Source: Acidobacteriota bacterium | GTDB taxonomy: Bacteria > Acidobacteriota > Vicinamibacteria > Vicinamibacterales > UBA2999 | Length of the DNA stretch: 64,000 nt | Direction: 5' to 3' | Assembly: GCA_020851565.1 (NCBI GenBank) | Contig: JADZCN010000039.1 | Location: 1 to 64,000 of the forward strand | Part shown: piece by piece, positions 1 through 10,622 of the stretch | Layout of the letters: each line of letters starts with the position of its first letter | Numbering within the stretch: the stretch's first letter is position 1 | Notes under the pieces: model-generated | Database searches by the model: none | What the model was told of the DNA's origin: nothing | What the model saw: the letters and a program-made list of their open reading frames with translations, nothing else | Position numbers and translations under genes: made by a program

Positions 1-1197
1 ACCGACGAGCACAAGGAGGTGGTGGCGCTCGGCGGCCTCCACATCATCGGCACCGAGCGCCACGAGGCGCGGCGCATCGACAACCAGCTGCGCGGCCGCG
101 CCGGCCGCCAGGGGGACCCCGGCTCGTCGCGCTTCTACCTGTCGCTCGAAGACGACCTGATGCGCATCTTCGGGTCGGACCGCATCTCGGGCCTGATGCA
201 GCGCCTCGGCATGGAAGAGGGTGTGCCAATCGAGGCCGGCATGGTGACGCGCGCCATCGAGCGCGCGCAGAAGCAGGTCGAGGCCCAGAACTTCTCCGTC
301 AGAAAGCACCTCCTCGAGTACGACGACGTGATGAACAAGCAGCGTGAGAGCGTCTACACGCTGCGCCGCGAGATCCTCGAGGGGAAGGTCCACGTCACCG
401 AAGAGGACGTCACCGACACGCGCGGCTACCTGATGGCCACGGCCGAGGACCTGCTCGACGAGAAGCTGGACCTCTTCGCGGGCGCCGAGATGGACGTCGC
501 CGAATGGGACGTGCCGGCCCTGCAGCGTGACCTCACGCAGCTCTTCGCCCTCACCGAGGACGACTACCGCGCCATCGCCTTCGACCAGCTGAGTGCTGAC
601 GAGCTCCGCGACGCGCTCTGGGAGAAGATCCAGGCCCGCTACGCCGAGAAGGAGCAGATCGTCCCACGCGAGATTCTCGCGGACGTGGAGCGCAACCTGA
701 TGCTCCAGATCGTGGACGGGCAGTGGAAGGATCACCTCTACTCGCTGGATCACCTGAAGGAAGGCATCGGCCTGCGCGGCTACGGACAGCGCGACCCGCT
801 GGTCGAGTACAAGAAGGAGAGCTTCCAGCTCTTCCAGGACATGCGACGCCGCATCGAGGAAGAGGTGGTGCGCTACCTGTGGTGGATCAAGCCGGTGATT
901 CAGGGCGAAGGCGAGGCGCCGCCGGTCGCGCCGGTACGCCAGCCCGTCCGGCGCCAGACGCTCAGCTACAACAACCCGGCTGAGGAATCGGCTTCGGTCT
1001 TCGCGCCGCGCCGCGCCGAAGCCGCCGCGCCCGCGGGCGACATCACCCGGGCCGCCGCGGCCCCGACCCCGGCGCGCGTGGGAGGCGACGATGCCCCCAT
1101 CAAGACCGTCAAGCGCGACGAGCCGAAGATCGGCCGCAACGATCCGTGCTGGTGCGGCTCGGGCAAGAAATACAAGAAGTGTCATGGGGCAGCGTAA
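1..1197 (+). CDS. secA: Preprotein translocase ATPase SecA, C-terminal part (5' truncated by window)
   Basis: SecA is the cytosolic ATPase that drives unfolded preproteins through SecYEG. The reading frame is open from base 1, so the N-terminal half, including the Walker A nucleotide-binding domain, lies outside the window. What remains starts in the second ATPase domain ([20 protein letters not shown], helicase motif VI with its arginines) and runs through the helical wing/scaffold region ([21 protein letters not shown]). An Ala/Pro-rich linker and the zinc-binding SEC-C tail ([13 protein letters not shown]) end the protein; that tail binds Zn and SecB or phospholipid in known SecA proteins. 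guaB begins 3 nt after the stop, so the two may be cotranscribed. Identification is secure. Confidence 0.97.
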   Translation, partial: TDEHKEVVALGGLHIIGTERHEARRIDNQLRGRAGRQGDPGSSRFYLSLEDDLMRIFGSDRISGLMQRLGMEEGVPIEAGMVTRAIERAQKQVEAQNFSVRKHLLEYDDVMNKQRESVYTLRREILEGKVHVTEEDVTDTRGYLMATAEDLLDEKLDLFAGAEMDVAEWDVPALQRDLTQLFALTEDDYRAIAFDQLSADELRDALWEKIQARYAEKEQIVPREILADVERNLMLQIVDGQWKDHLYSLDHLKEGIGLRGYGQRDPLVEYKKESFQLFQDMRRRIEEEVVRYLWWIKPVIQGEGEAPPVAPVRQPVRRQTLSYNNPAEESASVFAPRRAEAAAPAGDITRAAAAPTPARVGGDDAPIKTVKRDEPKIGRNDPCWCGSGKKYKKCHGAA

Positions 1198-2745
<1,548 letters not shown>

Positions 2746-2753
2746 AGAAGAAA

Positions 2754-2862
2754 CCACGAAGACGCGAAGAGACGACGAAGAACACGAAGCCTTTCCAGGG
2801 GCAGGTGCGACATCGCCTACGAGGGCTTCGTGCCGTCCTTCGTGCTCTTCGTGCCTTCGTGG
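2754..2862. repeat. Inverted pair of CACGAAG-type repeat arms between convergent genes
   Basis: Left arm 2754-2791 and right arm 2824-2862 are imperfect inverted copies. Each is built from degenerate tandem CACGAAG(G/A) units and both begin or end with CCACGAAG/CTTCGTGG. The loop is about 32 nt. The pair could fold into a long hairpin and might terminate transcription from guaB. The right arm encodes the last residues of TsaE (HEGTKSTKDGTKPS). The same repeat family recurs at 38132-38295 and 51412-51437. Confidence 0.7.
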
Positions 2863-3272
2863 TGCCTTGTGATCACGCGCGCGTCGCCGCCGGCGTCCTC
2901 GATGGTGATGCGCGTCGCGCCGGGCACCGCACGCGTGAGGCGCTCGGGCCATTCCACCGCCACGACGCCTTCGGCAGCCAGATCCGCGTCGAGGCCAATC
3001 TCGTCGATCTCCGCGCCCTCCAGGCGATAGACGTCCACGTGGATGAGCGGCAGCCGCCCGCCGCGATACTCGTGGACGAGCGTGAAGGTGGGGCTGGTCA
3101 CCTCGGCGGGATCCACGCCGAGGCCTTCGGCGAGGCCGCGCACGAAGGCCGTCTTCCCCGCTCCGAGATCTCCCGAGATGAGCAGGACCGTGCCCGGCCG
3201 GAGGTCCGCGGCCAGGCGCGCGGCAAACGCACGGGTCTCCGCCTCCGAGCTCGAACGGAAGGTCTCGCTCAT
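2817..3272 (-). CDS. tsaE: tRNA threonylcarbamoyladenosine biosynthesis ATPase TsaE
   Basis: TsaE is the P-loop ATPase that works with TsaB and TsaD to install threonylcarbamoyl on A37 of ANN-decoding tRNAs. The Walker A motif GDLGAGKT is near residue 36 and is followed by the family segment VTSPTFTLVHEY. The 151-residue product is close to the usual length. The last 14 or so residues (HEGTKSTKDGTKPS) are low-complexity and are encoded by an intergenic-type CACGAAG repeat, so they are unlikely to be functional. The start overlaps the nnr stop by 4 nt (ATGA), so the two are translationally coupled at the end of the gcv operon. Confidence 0.95.
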   Translation of the reverse strand: MSETFRSSSEAETRAFAARLAADLRPGTVLLISGDLGAGKTAFVRGLAEGLGVDPAEVTSPTFTLVHEYRGGRLPLIHVDVYRLEGAEIDEIGLDADLAAEGVVAVEWPERLTRAVPGATRITIEDAGGDARVITRHHEGTKSTKDGTKPS

Positions 3273-4855
3273 TCCTCCTGCGCGCGGCGCGCGGGCACGC
3301 GCCGCCGGGCGCTCAGCTCGAGCACGGCGTCCCCGATGTGGTCCGCGAGATCTCCCGCCGTCATCGAGACTTCACCGGTGTCGGCGTCGGCCAGCTCGCC
3401 CGCCGCGCCATGGAGGTACACCGCCAGGCGGCACGCGGCCTCCGCGTCGAGCAGCTGCGTCAGCCACGCGCCGAGCATCCCCGACAGTACATCCCCCGTC
3501 CCGCCGGTGGCCATGCCCGGCGACCCGGTCGGGTTCACGAACACCCGCCCCGCTGGTGTGGCGATGAGCGTGCGGTACCCCTTCAAGACGACGTAGAGCT
3601 TGTGCCGGCGCGCGAAGTCGCTCGCGATGCCCAGCCGATCCGCCTGCACGTCGTCGGCCGTGCACCCGGCCAGCCGGGCCATCTCGCCGGGATGCGGCGT
3701 GATGATGATGTCGCGGCCTTCGCGCCCCACGAGCGCGGTCGGCTCGTCGGCGAAGGCGTTGAGCGCGTCGGCGTCGAGCACCAGCGGCGCCTCGCTCTTC
3801 TCCACGATCTCGCGCACGAAGGTGGCCACGCCTTCCCCGCGGCCGAGGCCTGGGCCCGCCACCAGGACGTCCGCGTCGAGCCCCAGCACGGTTTCCGCGG
3901 CGGCGAAGTGCACGGTCCCCGCCGGGGTCTCGTCGAGCGGCTCCGTCATGTACTCGAGCCCGTGGGCCGCGACGATGGGCTGGCAGGCGCGCGGGCACGC
4001 TACGGTCACCAGCCCCGCCCCGGAGCGAAGCGCCCCCTGGGCCGCCAGCGCGGCCGCGCCCGTCTTCCCCACCGAGCCGGCCACGATGACCACGCGGCCG
4101 TAGTCGCCCTTGTGCGAGTCCGGTGCGCGCGGCGCGACCAGCGGCCGCAGCCGCTCGCGCGTGACCAGCTCGATGTGCGGGCCCTCCAGCTGATCGATGA
4201 CGCCCATGGGAATGCCGATGTCGGCGATGACCACCTCGCCCGACTTCTGCTCCGCCGGCGGCAGGATGAGCGGCAGTTTCGGGGCGCCGAGGGTGACCGT
4301 GACCGACGCCTCCACGCAGTCCCCGATGAGATCAGGGGTGTCGGCCGACATGCCCGATGGCAGGTCGATCGAGACGATCGGAATGCCGCTGCCGTTGAGG
4401 TCGGCGACGACGGTCTCGTAGAGGCCCGACAGCGCCGTCTTGAGACCGGTGCCGAACAGCGCGTCGACGAGCAGGTCGTGCTGGCTGATCTCGGAGAAGT
4501 GCAGCTCCCAGGCGCCCTCGTCGGCCACCTCCACCACCGTGACGCCGAGGCGCCCGAGGATGTCGAGGTTCGTGCGCGCGTCGCCCTTCACCTCGGCGAC
4601 CTGCCCGACGAGGAACACCGTGGTGTCCACGCCACGCTGGTGCAGCGTGCGGGCGACGACGAACCCGTCGCCGCCGTTGTTGCCCTTCCCCGCGATGACG
4701 GCCACCCGCCGCTCGGCGAGGTCGTCGTACAGCGACTCGATGGCCGCCACGACCTGCCGCCCGGCGTTCTCCATCAGGACGATGGAGGGGATGCCCACGT
4801 CGTGGATGGTCGCGCGGTCGGCCTCGCGCATCTGGTCGGCGTTCAGGATCCGCAT
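3269..4855 (-). CDS. nnr: Bifunctional NAD(P)HX epimerase / ADP-dependent NAD(P)HX dehydratase
   Basis: This fused repair enzyme epimerises (N-terminal YjeF_N/NnrE domain) and dehydrates (C-terminal carbohydrate-kinase-like NnrD domain) hydrated NADH and NADPH. The N-terminal half carries GKGNNGGDGFVVAR. The C-terminal half has PDSHKGDYGRV, the PGLG segment, and GTGDVLSGML near the ADP/metal site. At 528 residues it is a normal full-length fusion. It lies downstream of gcvP after a 141-nt spacer filled largely with tandem repeats, and overlaps tsaE by 4 nt. The pairing of nnr with tsaE is common in bacteria. Confidence 0.95.
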   Translation of the reverse strand: MRILNADQMREADRATIHDVGIPSIVLMENAGRQVVAAIESLYDDLAERRVAVIAGKGNNGGDGFVVARTLHQRGVDTTVFLVGQVAEVKGDARTNLDILGRLGVTVVEVADEGAWELHFSEISQHDLLVDALFGTGLKTALSGLYETVVADLNGSGIPIVSIDLPSGMSADTPDLIGDCVEASVTVTLGAPKLPLILPPAEQKSGEVVIADIGIPMGVIDQLEGPHIELVTRERLRPLVAPRAPDSHKGDYGRVVIVAGSVGKTGAAALAAQGALRSGAGLVTVACPRACQPIVAAHGLEYMTEPLDETPAGTVHFAAAETVLGLDADVLVAGPGLGRGEGVATFVREIVEKSEAPLVLDADALNAFADEPTALVGREGRDIIITPHPGEMARLAGCTADDVQADRLGIASDFARRHKLYVVLKGYRTLIATPAGRVFVNPTGSPGMATGGTGDVLSGMLGAWLTQLLDAEAACRLAVYLHGAAGELADADTGEVSMTAGDLADHIGDAVLELSARRRVPARRAQEE

Positions 4856-4860
4856 TACAG

Positions 4861-4908
4861 GGTCTTGGGGCTTGGGGCTTGAGGTCTTGGGGCTTGAGGT
4901 CTGAGGTG
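4861..4908. repeat. Degenerate tandem repeat, GGTCTTGGGGCTT family
   Basis: Just upstream of the nnr start, units of 7-8 bp (TTGGGGC, TTGAGGTC) alternate for about 48 bp. Related repeats occur at 8297-8332 and, inverted, at 51438-51490. The remainder of the spacer (4909-4996) shows no recognisable signal. Confidence 0.7.
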
Positions 4909-4996
4909 CCGGCGCCTTCGATACCCTGGGCTTGCGCTCTACTCTCCCGTTCTCACTGTTACCTTCTCACCTTTGACTTCTCAACCCTTCACCTTC

Positions 4997-7876
4997 TCAG
5001 GCGTAGCTCTCGATTGGCGGGCACACGCAGATCAGGTTCCGGTCGCCGTACGGGTTGTCGATGCGCCCGACGGCGGGCCACACCTTGCCGGCCTTCACCC
5101 ACGGCAGCGGAAACGCCGCCTTCTCGCGCGAGTACGGGTGCGTCCACGTGTCCGCCGTGACCACGGCGGCCGTGTGCGGGGCGTTCTTGAGGACGTTGTC
5201 CTTCGCGTCCACGGCGCCGGTGATGACCTCCTCGATCTCCTGCCGGATGGCGATGAGCGCGTCGCAGAAGCGATCCAGCTCCGCCTTCGGCTCGCTCTCG
5301 GTGGGCTCGATCATCAGGGTGCCGGCCACGGGGAACGACACCGTCGGCGCGTGGAAGCCATAGTCCATCAGCCGCTTGGCCACGTCGATTTCGTCCACGC
5401 CCTTCGCCTTGAAGGCGCGCAGGTCGAAGATCATCTCGTGGGCCACGCGGCCGTTCTCGCGCGTGTAGAGCACCGGGTAGTGCGGCTCGAGCCGCGCCTT
5501 GATGTAGTTGGCGTTGAGGATGGCGTGGCGCGTGGCGTCGGTCATCCCCTGCGCCCCGAGCATGCGCACGTAGCCATAGGAGATGAGCAGGATGCTCGCG
5601 CTCCCCCAGGGCGCCGCCGACACGGCCGGGATCGCCTTGCCGCCACCCACCGCCGCCAGCGGATGGCCGGGCAGGTACGGCGCCAGGTGCGCGGCCACGC
5701 CGATGGGCCCCATGCCGGGACCGCCCCCGCCGTGCGGAATGGCGAAGGTCTTGTGCAGGTTCAGGTGGCACACGTCCGCACCGATCGACGCGGGGCTCGT
5801 GAGGCCCACCTGCGCGTTCATGTTGGCGCCGTCCATGTAGACCTGGCCGCCGTGCTCGTGCACGACCGCGCAGATCTCCTTGATGGCGTCCTCGAACACG
5901 CCGTGCGTGGACGGGTAGGTGATCATCAGCGCCGCCAGCTTGTCGGCGTGGGCCGCGGCCTTCGCCTTCAGATCCGCGACGTCCACGTTGCCATTGGGCG
6001 CCGTCGCCACGACGACCACGCGGAAGCCGGCCATGATGGCCGAGGCCGGATTGGTGCCGTGCGCCGACGCCGGAATGAGCACCACGTCGCGGTGCCCCTG
6101 CCCGCGCGCCTGGTGGTGGGCACGGATGACGGCCAGGCCGGCGAACTCGCCCTGCGCGCCGGAGTTGGGCTGCAGCGATACCGCGGCAAAGCCCGTGACC
6201 TCGCAGAGCGCCGACTCGAGTTCCGCGCAGATCTGCCGGTAGCCCTCGGCCTGGTCCGCCGGGGCGAATGGGTGCATCCGCGCGAACGCCGGCCACGACA
6301 CCGGGTACATCTCGGTGGCGGCGTTCAGCTTCATCGTGCACGACCCGAGCGCAATCATCGACGTGTCGAGGCCCACGTCCTTCCGCTCGAGGCTGCGGAT
6401 GTAGCGCATCATCTCGGTCTCCGAGCGATGGCTGTTGAACACGGGATGCCCCAGGAACGCGCTCGTGCGCCGGAGCGGCGCCGGCAGGTCGGCGAGCGGG
6501 TCCTCGGGCGTGGCCAGCGGCACCGCGCCCTGCACGTCGGCGGCGAGCGCGAAGGCTTCGACGAGCGCCACGAGGTCCGTGAGGGTCACCGTCTCGTCCA
6601 GCGCGATACCGATCGACGTGTCGCCCACGCGGCGGAGGTTGATGTGGTGCGTCGCCGCCCGTTCGTGAATGTCGGCGGCCTGCGCGGCGTCCGCCGTGGC
6701 GACGCGGAGCGTGTCGAAGTAGTACGGGTTCTCCTGCGTGTAGCCGAGCTGCTCGAGCGCGGCGACCAGTGCGTGCGCCAGCGCGTGCACGCGCGCCGCG
6801 ATGGCGCGCAGGCCGTCGGGCCCGTGATACACGGCGTACATCGCCGCCATGTTCGCCAGCAGCGCCTGCGCCGTGCAGATGTTCGACGTGGCCTTCTCGC
6901 GGCGGATGTGCTGCTCGCGCGTCTGCAGCGCCATGCGGTAGGCCGTGTGGCCCTGCGCATCCACCGACACGCCGATGATGCGGCCCGGCATGTGCCGGAC
7001 GTGCTCCTGGCGCGTGGCGAAGAACGCGGCGTGAGGACCGCCGTAGCCCAGCGGAACGCCGAAGCGCTGCGAGTTGCCGAACACGACATCGGCACCCATC
7101 TCGCCCGGCGGCGTCACGACGGCCAGGGCCAGCAGGTCGGTCGCGACGGCCACCAGCACACCGGCGTCGTGTGCGCGCGCGATGAACGGCCGCAGGTCGT
7201 CCAGGCGCCCCGCCTCGTCCGGATACTGCACGAGCGCGCCGAACACCGGGCCCTCGAACGCCATCTGGTCGGCGGGGCCCACGCGCAGCTCGATGCCGAG
7301 CGGCTCGGCGCGGCTCTGGAGCACGGCCAGCGTCTGCGGAAAGACGCGATCGGACACCAGGAACACGCCCGCGTGGTCGCCGAGCTTTTTTCCCTGCACG
7401 CGGTGCAGCAGCGTCATCGCTTCGCCCGCCGCCGTTCCCTCGTCCAGCAGCGACGCGTTGGCCACCTCCATCGCCGTGAGGTCCGTCACCATCGTCTGGA
7501 AGTTGAGGAGCGATTCGAGTCGGCCCTGGGCGATCTCGGCCTGGTACGGCGTGTAGGGCGTGTACCAGCCGGGGTTCTCGAACACCATCCGCCTGATGAC
7601 GCTCGGCGTGATGGTGTCGTGGTAGCCGAGGCCGATGAAGCTGCGGCAGACGCGGTTCCTCGCGGCGATGGTCTCGAGCCGCGCCAGGTAGGCGGACTCG
7701 CTCTCCGCGGGGGGCAGCGAGAGCGGCGCCGACAGGCGGATGGTGGCCGGGACGGCTTCGTCGATGAGCGCCTCGAGCGAGGCCGCGCCCACCGCCTTCA
7801 GCATCGCCTCCCGATCCGCGCCGCGCGGGCCGATGTGGCGGGGCGCAAACGTGTCGAGCGGATCGAAGGTGCTCAC
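4997..7876 (-). CDS. gcvP: Glycine dehydrogenase (decarboxylating), P protein
   Basis: The P protein is the PLP enzyme that decarboxylates glycine and passes the aminomethyl group to lipoyl-GcvH. The 959-residue product is the single-chain form with both halves fused, as in E. coli and mitochondria, not the split GcvPA/GcvPB type of many Gram-positives. The N-terminal half begins FAPRHIGP. In the C-terminal half, [16 protein letters not shown] contains the PLP lysine, K709. The start overlaps the gcvH stop by 4 nt. The gcvT-H-P order places all three dedicated subunits in one leftward operon; the L protein is not in the window. Confidence 0.98.
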   Translation of the reverse strand: MSTFDPLDTFAPRHIGPRGADREAMLKAVGAASLEALIDEAVPATIRLSAPLSLPPAESESAYLARLETIAARNRVCRSFIGLGYHDTITPSVIRRMVFENPGWYTPYTPYQAEIAQGRLESLLNFQTMVTDLTAMEVANASLLDEGTAAGEAMTLLHRVQGKKLGDHAGVFLVSDRVFPQTLAVLQSRAEPLGIELRVGPADQMAFEGPVFGALVQYPDEAGRLDDLRPFIARAHDAGVLVAVATDLLALAVVTPPGEMGADVVFGNSQRFGVPLGYGGPHAAFFATRQEHVRHMPGRIIGVSVDAQGHTAYRMALQTREQHIRREKATSNICTAQALLANMAAMYAVYHGPDGLRAIAARVHALAHALVAALEQLGYTQENPYYFDTLRVATADAAQAADIHERAATHHINLRRVGDTSIGIALDETVTLTDLVALVEAFALAADVQGAVPLATPEDPLADLPAPLRRTSAFLGHPVFNSHRSETEMMRYIRSLERKDVGLDTSMIALGSCTMKLNAATEMYPVSWPAFARMHPFAPADQAEGYRQICAELESALCEVTGFAAVSLQPNSGAQGEFAGLAVIRAHHQARGQGHRDVVLIPASAHGTNPASAIMAGFRVVVVATAPNGNVDVADLKAKAAAHADKLAALMITYPSTHGVFEDAIKEICAVVHEHGGQVYMDGANMNAQVGLTSPASIGADVCHLNLHKTFAIPHGGGGPGMGPIGVAAHLAPYLPGHPLAAVGGGKAIPAVSAAPWGSASILLISYGYVRMLGAQGMTDATRHAILNANYIKARLEPHYPVLYTRENGRVAHEMIFDLRAFKAKGVDEIDVAKRLMDYGFHAPTVSFPVAGTLMIEPTESEPKAELDRFCDALIAIRQEIEEVITGAVDAKDNVLKNAPHTAAVVTADTWTHPYSREKAAFPLPWVKAGKVWPAVGRIDNPYGDRNLICVCPPIESYA

Positions 7877-8250
7877 TTGGCCAGCAGCGCCTCGTATGCG
7901 GCGGCGTCCATCAGCCCACCGGCCTCACCAGGGCTCGAGAGCTTCACCTTCACCATCCACGTCTCGTGCGGCTTGCCGTTGACGTCCTCAGGCCGATCCT
8001 TGAGGCTGGTGTTCACCTCCACCACCTCGCCGCTGACCGGCGCGAAGAGCTCGGAGACGGCCTTCACCGACTCGATGGTGCCGAACACCTGGCCCGCGGT
8101 CAGCGTGGCGCCCACGTCGGGCAGTTCCACGTAGACCACGTCGCCCAGCTGCTGCTGCGCGAAGTCGGTGATGCCGACAGTGCCGGTGTCGCCTTCCAGG
8201 CGGATCCACTCGTGCTCTTTCGTGTACTTGAGGTCGGTCGGGTAGGACAT
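7873..8250 (-). CDS. gcvH: Glycine cleavage system H protein
   Basis: GcvH is the lipoyl carrier that shuttles the aminomethyl group among P, T and L proteins. The 125-residue product has the classic [10 protein letters not shown] start and the lipoylation site K63 in ESVKAVSE. Its length is typical. It overlaps gcvP by 4 nt. Upstream, the 88-nt spacer to gcvT consists almost entirely of tandem repeats ending right before the ATG, leaving no clear Shine-Dalgarno sequence. Confidence 0.98.
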   Translation of the reverse strand: MSYPTDLKYTKEHEWIRLEGDTGTVGITDFAQQQLGDVVYVELPDVGATLTAGQVFGTIESVKAVSELFAPVSGEVVEVNTSLKDRPEDVNGKPHETWMVKVKLSSPGEAGGLMDAAAYEALLAK

Positions 8251-8332
8251 CGCGGGTTCTCGGGTTCTGGGGTTCTCGGGTTCTGGGGTTCGCCGGGGCT
8301 TGAGGTCTTGGGGTCTTGGGGTCTTGGGCCGA
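8251..8332. repeat. Two abutting tandem repeat arrays in the gcvT-gcvH spacer
   Basis: From 8251 to about 8292 the sequence is a degenerate GGGTTCT(C/G)G repeat with a unit of about 9-10 bp. From about 8297 to 8332 it switches to a GGTCTTGG repeat. The whole spacer between two obligately linked genes is thus repeat-derived. The first family recurs at 28291-28380 and, inverted, at 56215-56277. The second recurs at 4861-4908 and 51438-51490. Confidence 0.75.
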
Positions 8333-8338
8333 GTTGGC

Positions 8339-9466
8339 TCAGGCCTTCTTCTCGCGCTTGTAGAAGGGCATGGGCACGACGACCGCCTTGGCGCGGCGGC
8401 CCCGGATGTCGATCTCGAGCGCGGTGCCGGGCGCGGTAAGCGCGGGCGGCACGTAGGCCATGCCGATGGCCTTCTTCAGATACGGGGTCTGCGTGCCGCT
8501 GGTGACGACGCCGACCTGCTGGCCGTCGTGGAACACGGCGTGCCCGTGACGCGCGATGGCGCGATCCACCATCTCGAAGCCCACCATGGTCTTCTTCACG
8601 CCGGCGGCCTTCTGGGCGTGCAGCACGTCGCGGCCGAGGAAGGCGTCCTTCTTCCAGCCGACGATCCAGCCGAGGTCCGCTTCGATCACGGTGGACGTCT
8701 CGTCCATGTCGTTGCCGTAAAGGCGCATCGAGGCCTCGAGGCGCAGCGTGTCGCGTGCGCCCAGGCCCGCGGGGACGAGCCCCATGGGCTTGCCGGCCGC
8801 CAGCAGCGCGTCCCACACGCGCGTGGTCATGGCCGAGGGCACCATCACCTCGAAGCCGTCCTCGCCCGTGTAGCCGGTGCGGGACACGGTGGCGCGCACC
8901 CCCGCCACCTCGCCGTGCGCGAACCAGTAGTACTTGATGGCGGACAGGTCGATGGCGGTGAGCGTCTGCAGGATGTCCTGCGCGCGGGGGCCCTGGATGG
9001 CAATGAGCCCGTAGCGGTCGCTGGAGTTCACGACCGCGACATCCGGAACCGCCTCCCTGGCCCGGGCGGTGATCCAGGCCACGTCCTTGTCGATGTTGCC
9101 GGCGTTGATCACGAGCAGGTAGTGCGACGGGCCGAAGCGATAGACGAGCAGGTCGTCCACGAAGGTGCCGTCCGGCGTGGTGAGGGCGGAGTACTGGATC
9201 TGCCCGACCTGCAGCTTCGAGGCGTCGTTGCTGGTGATGTGCTGCACCGCCTCGAGCGCGCCCTGGCCGGCGATCTCGACCTCGCCCATGTGCGAGACAT
9301 CGAAGAGGCCGGCGGCGGTGCGCACGGCCATGTGCTCGGCGGTGATGCCGGAGTACTCGACCGGCATGTCCCAGCCGCCAAAGGGCACCATGCGCGCGCC
9401 CAGCGCGACGTGGACCGCGTGCAACGGGGTCTTCTTGAGGGCAGCCTGCTGAGCCGAGTCGGTCAT
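8339..9466 (-). CDS. gcvT: Glycine cleavage system aminomethyltransferase, T protein
   Basis: GcvT transfers the methylene group from aminomethyl-lipoyl-GcvH to tetrahydrofolate and releases ammonia. Family hallmarks are visible: VPFGGWDMPVEYSG near the N terminus, the FDVSHMGE segment, TGYTGEDGFEV in the middle and the KAVVVPMPFYKREKKA tail. I chose the ATG at 9466 (375 residues), which gives the conserved MTDSAQQAALKKTPLH start. An upstream in-frame GTG at 9508 adds 14 residues of no conserved character. No glycine-riboswitch signature was found upstream. Confidence 0.96.
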   Translation of the reverse strand: MTDSAQQAALKKTPLHAVHVALGARMVPFGGWDMPVEYSGITAEHMAVRTAAGLFDVSHMGEVEIAGQGALEAVQHITSNDASKLQVGQIQYSALTTPDGTFVDDLLVYRFGPSHYLLVINAGNIDKDVAWITARAREAVPDVAVVNSSDRYGLIAIQGPRAQDILQTLTAIDLSAIKYYWFAHGEVAGVRATVSRTGYTGEDGFEVMVPSAMTTRVWDALLAAGKPMGLVPAGLGARDTLRLEASMRLYGNDMDETSTVIEADLGWIVGWKKDAFLGRDVLHAQKAAGVKKTMVGFEMVDRAIARHGHAVFHDGQQVGVVTSGTQTPYLKKAIGMAYVPPALTAPGTALEIDIRGRRAKAVVVPMPFYKREKKA

Positions 9467-9540
9467 GGGGTGTCGGAGGGTCGCGTTACGGGTCGCGAAA
9501 GACACCACACGGTACTATGGCGCCCCCCGGGAATCAAGAA

Positions 9541-9574
9541 TCTCGGGAGGCCTCGGCCCCCGGCGCCTCGCGGC
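9541..9574. repeat. 34-bp dispersed repeat copy (partner at 10632-10667)
   Basis: A segment rich in GGCCTCGGCCCCCGGC, preceded by TCTCGGG and followed by CCTCG, occurs here in the spacer upstream of gcvT. It occurs again with few differences at about 10632-10667, inside the last codons of the NtrC-type regulator. The rest of 9467-9692 shows nothing identifiable. Confidence 0.5.
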
Positions 9575-9692
9575 GGGTCGAGTCGGCTTGTCAGCCCAGA
9601 TCAGGCCTCCCGGCCCTCGCAGAAGTGCGGCAGGCGAACGCCCTCGAGAGCGTCCCCTGCCGAGCCTTCCAGTTGGGGGCACGTCAGCCAGC

Positions 9693-10010
9693 TCAGACGA
9701 CGGCGAGCACCCAGAAGGCGACGACCCCGAATCCGATCAGGATGGTCGTCATGAGCCGAAACACGAACTCCATCTCGGGTGTCGGCTCCGGGTGCCGCCG
9801 CTCGGCGTCGGCGAGGAAACGCCAGCAGAGGCGCGCAATCAGAACGGGCGTGAGCGCGAGCGCGCCGAGCGCAGCGAGTTCGACCGGGCGGTGCTGATCC
9901 TGGAATGTCACGAGCGCCGAGGGTGTCATGACGAGCGCGTACCAGACCACGAGCCACGCCGCGCGGCGGCGCGTCCTCGCGATCCAGTTGGTGCGATACA
10001 CCATGTCCAT
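9693..10010 (-). CDS. Small three-helix membrane protein, function unknown
   Basis: I do not recognise the family. Using the ATG at 10010 gives 105 residues, preceded by a good ribosome-binding site (AGGGAG, 7 nt upstream). Three hydrophobic stretches are visible: about residues 18-36 (AAWLVVWYALVMTPSAL), 47-63 and 86-105 (ILIGFGVVAFWVLAVV). A basic N terminus and a short acidic linker (PEPTPEMEF) accompany them. The start lies 11 nt after the stop of a preceding small frame, suggesting a two-gene unit. A longer upstream start is possible but lacks a binding site. Confidence 0.6.
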   Translation of the reverse strand: MDMVYRTNWIARTRRRAAWLVVWYALVMTPSALVTFQDQHRPVELAALGALALTPVLIARLCWRFLADAERRHPEPTPEMEFVFRLMTTILIGFGVVAFWVLAVV

Positions 10011-10021
10011 CACGAGTCTCC

Positions 10022-10433
10022 CTAGCAGGAGGTCCAGTACGCGAGTTGGTACCCGGCGATGACGGTCCCAACGGCGAGGAGTCCTGCCTCGAAACACGGC
10101 CCTGGCTCGACCACGCTCAGCGGCGCTTCGAGCAGAAGGTCAAGCCCCTCTTGCGGTACTGATCGAGTGTGAATGCGGGACTCGGATTCGCCTGGCAGCG
10201 TCGTAATGCTGCGCGAAGTGCGTTGCCTCCACGCCGAGCAGCGACTCGGGCGCACGAAGCGACGCCTTCCGACCGATCGGATTGGCCCGCGCTTCCGACG
10301 CCAGCTCGCGGATATCGGCGTGTAGTTGCGTCAGCACCGGATCCTGCAGAGCCGTTGTTCTCGTCCCCACGGTCCCTGCGCGGACACCGGCTGGGCCAAC
10401 CATGCCGCCGGGATCTCGTGTCATTGCATTCAT
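10022..10433 (-). pseudogene. Small gene that appears frameshifted (two partial frames)
   Basis: An ATG at 10433 has a strong ribosome-binding site (GAGGAGG, 7 nt away) and opens a frame that looks coding (LQDPVLTQLHADIRELASEA). Around 10170-10190 the codon third-position GC of that frame falls, and the frame ends at 10140. A second frame then looks coding (LDLLLEAPLSVVEPGP, then a hydrophobic AGLLAVGTVIAGYQLAYW tail) and ends at 10022, just ahead of the next gene. The simplest reading is one gene of about 135 residues with a frameshift, real or from sequencing. Alternatively there are two tiny overlapping genes. Function is unknown. The stretch 10434-10622 shows no gene. Confidence 0.35.
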
Positions 10434-10622
10434 CGGCCAACCTCCTCGGGAAGGGTCCTTCGAGCCACCGTAATCTCCGTGGCCACCCGTCAGGCCGACC
10501 CTGTTCCGTGCGGCCCGCCTCCCACCTCGCCCACACGCCGCCGTCTGCTCCGTCTGGGATCTCGCCAGTCGTCGATCCGCGCGACGCGTCGATCGGAAAC
10601 CGATCGGGACGAAATCACCGAG

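Noticed and set aside
4973-8134. 1053-codon open frame on the strand opposite gcvP and gcvH
   Set aside because: It mirrors conserved genes, has Arg/His/Val-rich composition typical of antisense frames in GC-rich DNA, and contains no recognisable domain.
9467-9540. Glycine riboswitch upstream of gcvT
   Set aside because: Only about 200 bp precede gcvT and neither tandem aptamer nor the GGAGAG/CCGAAGGGG signatures are visible.
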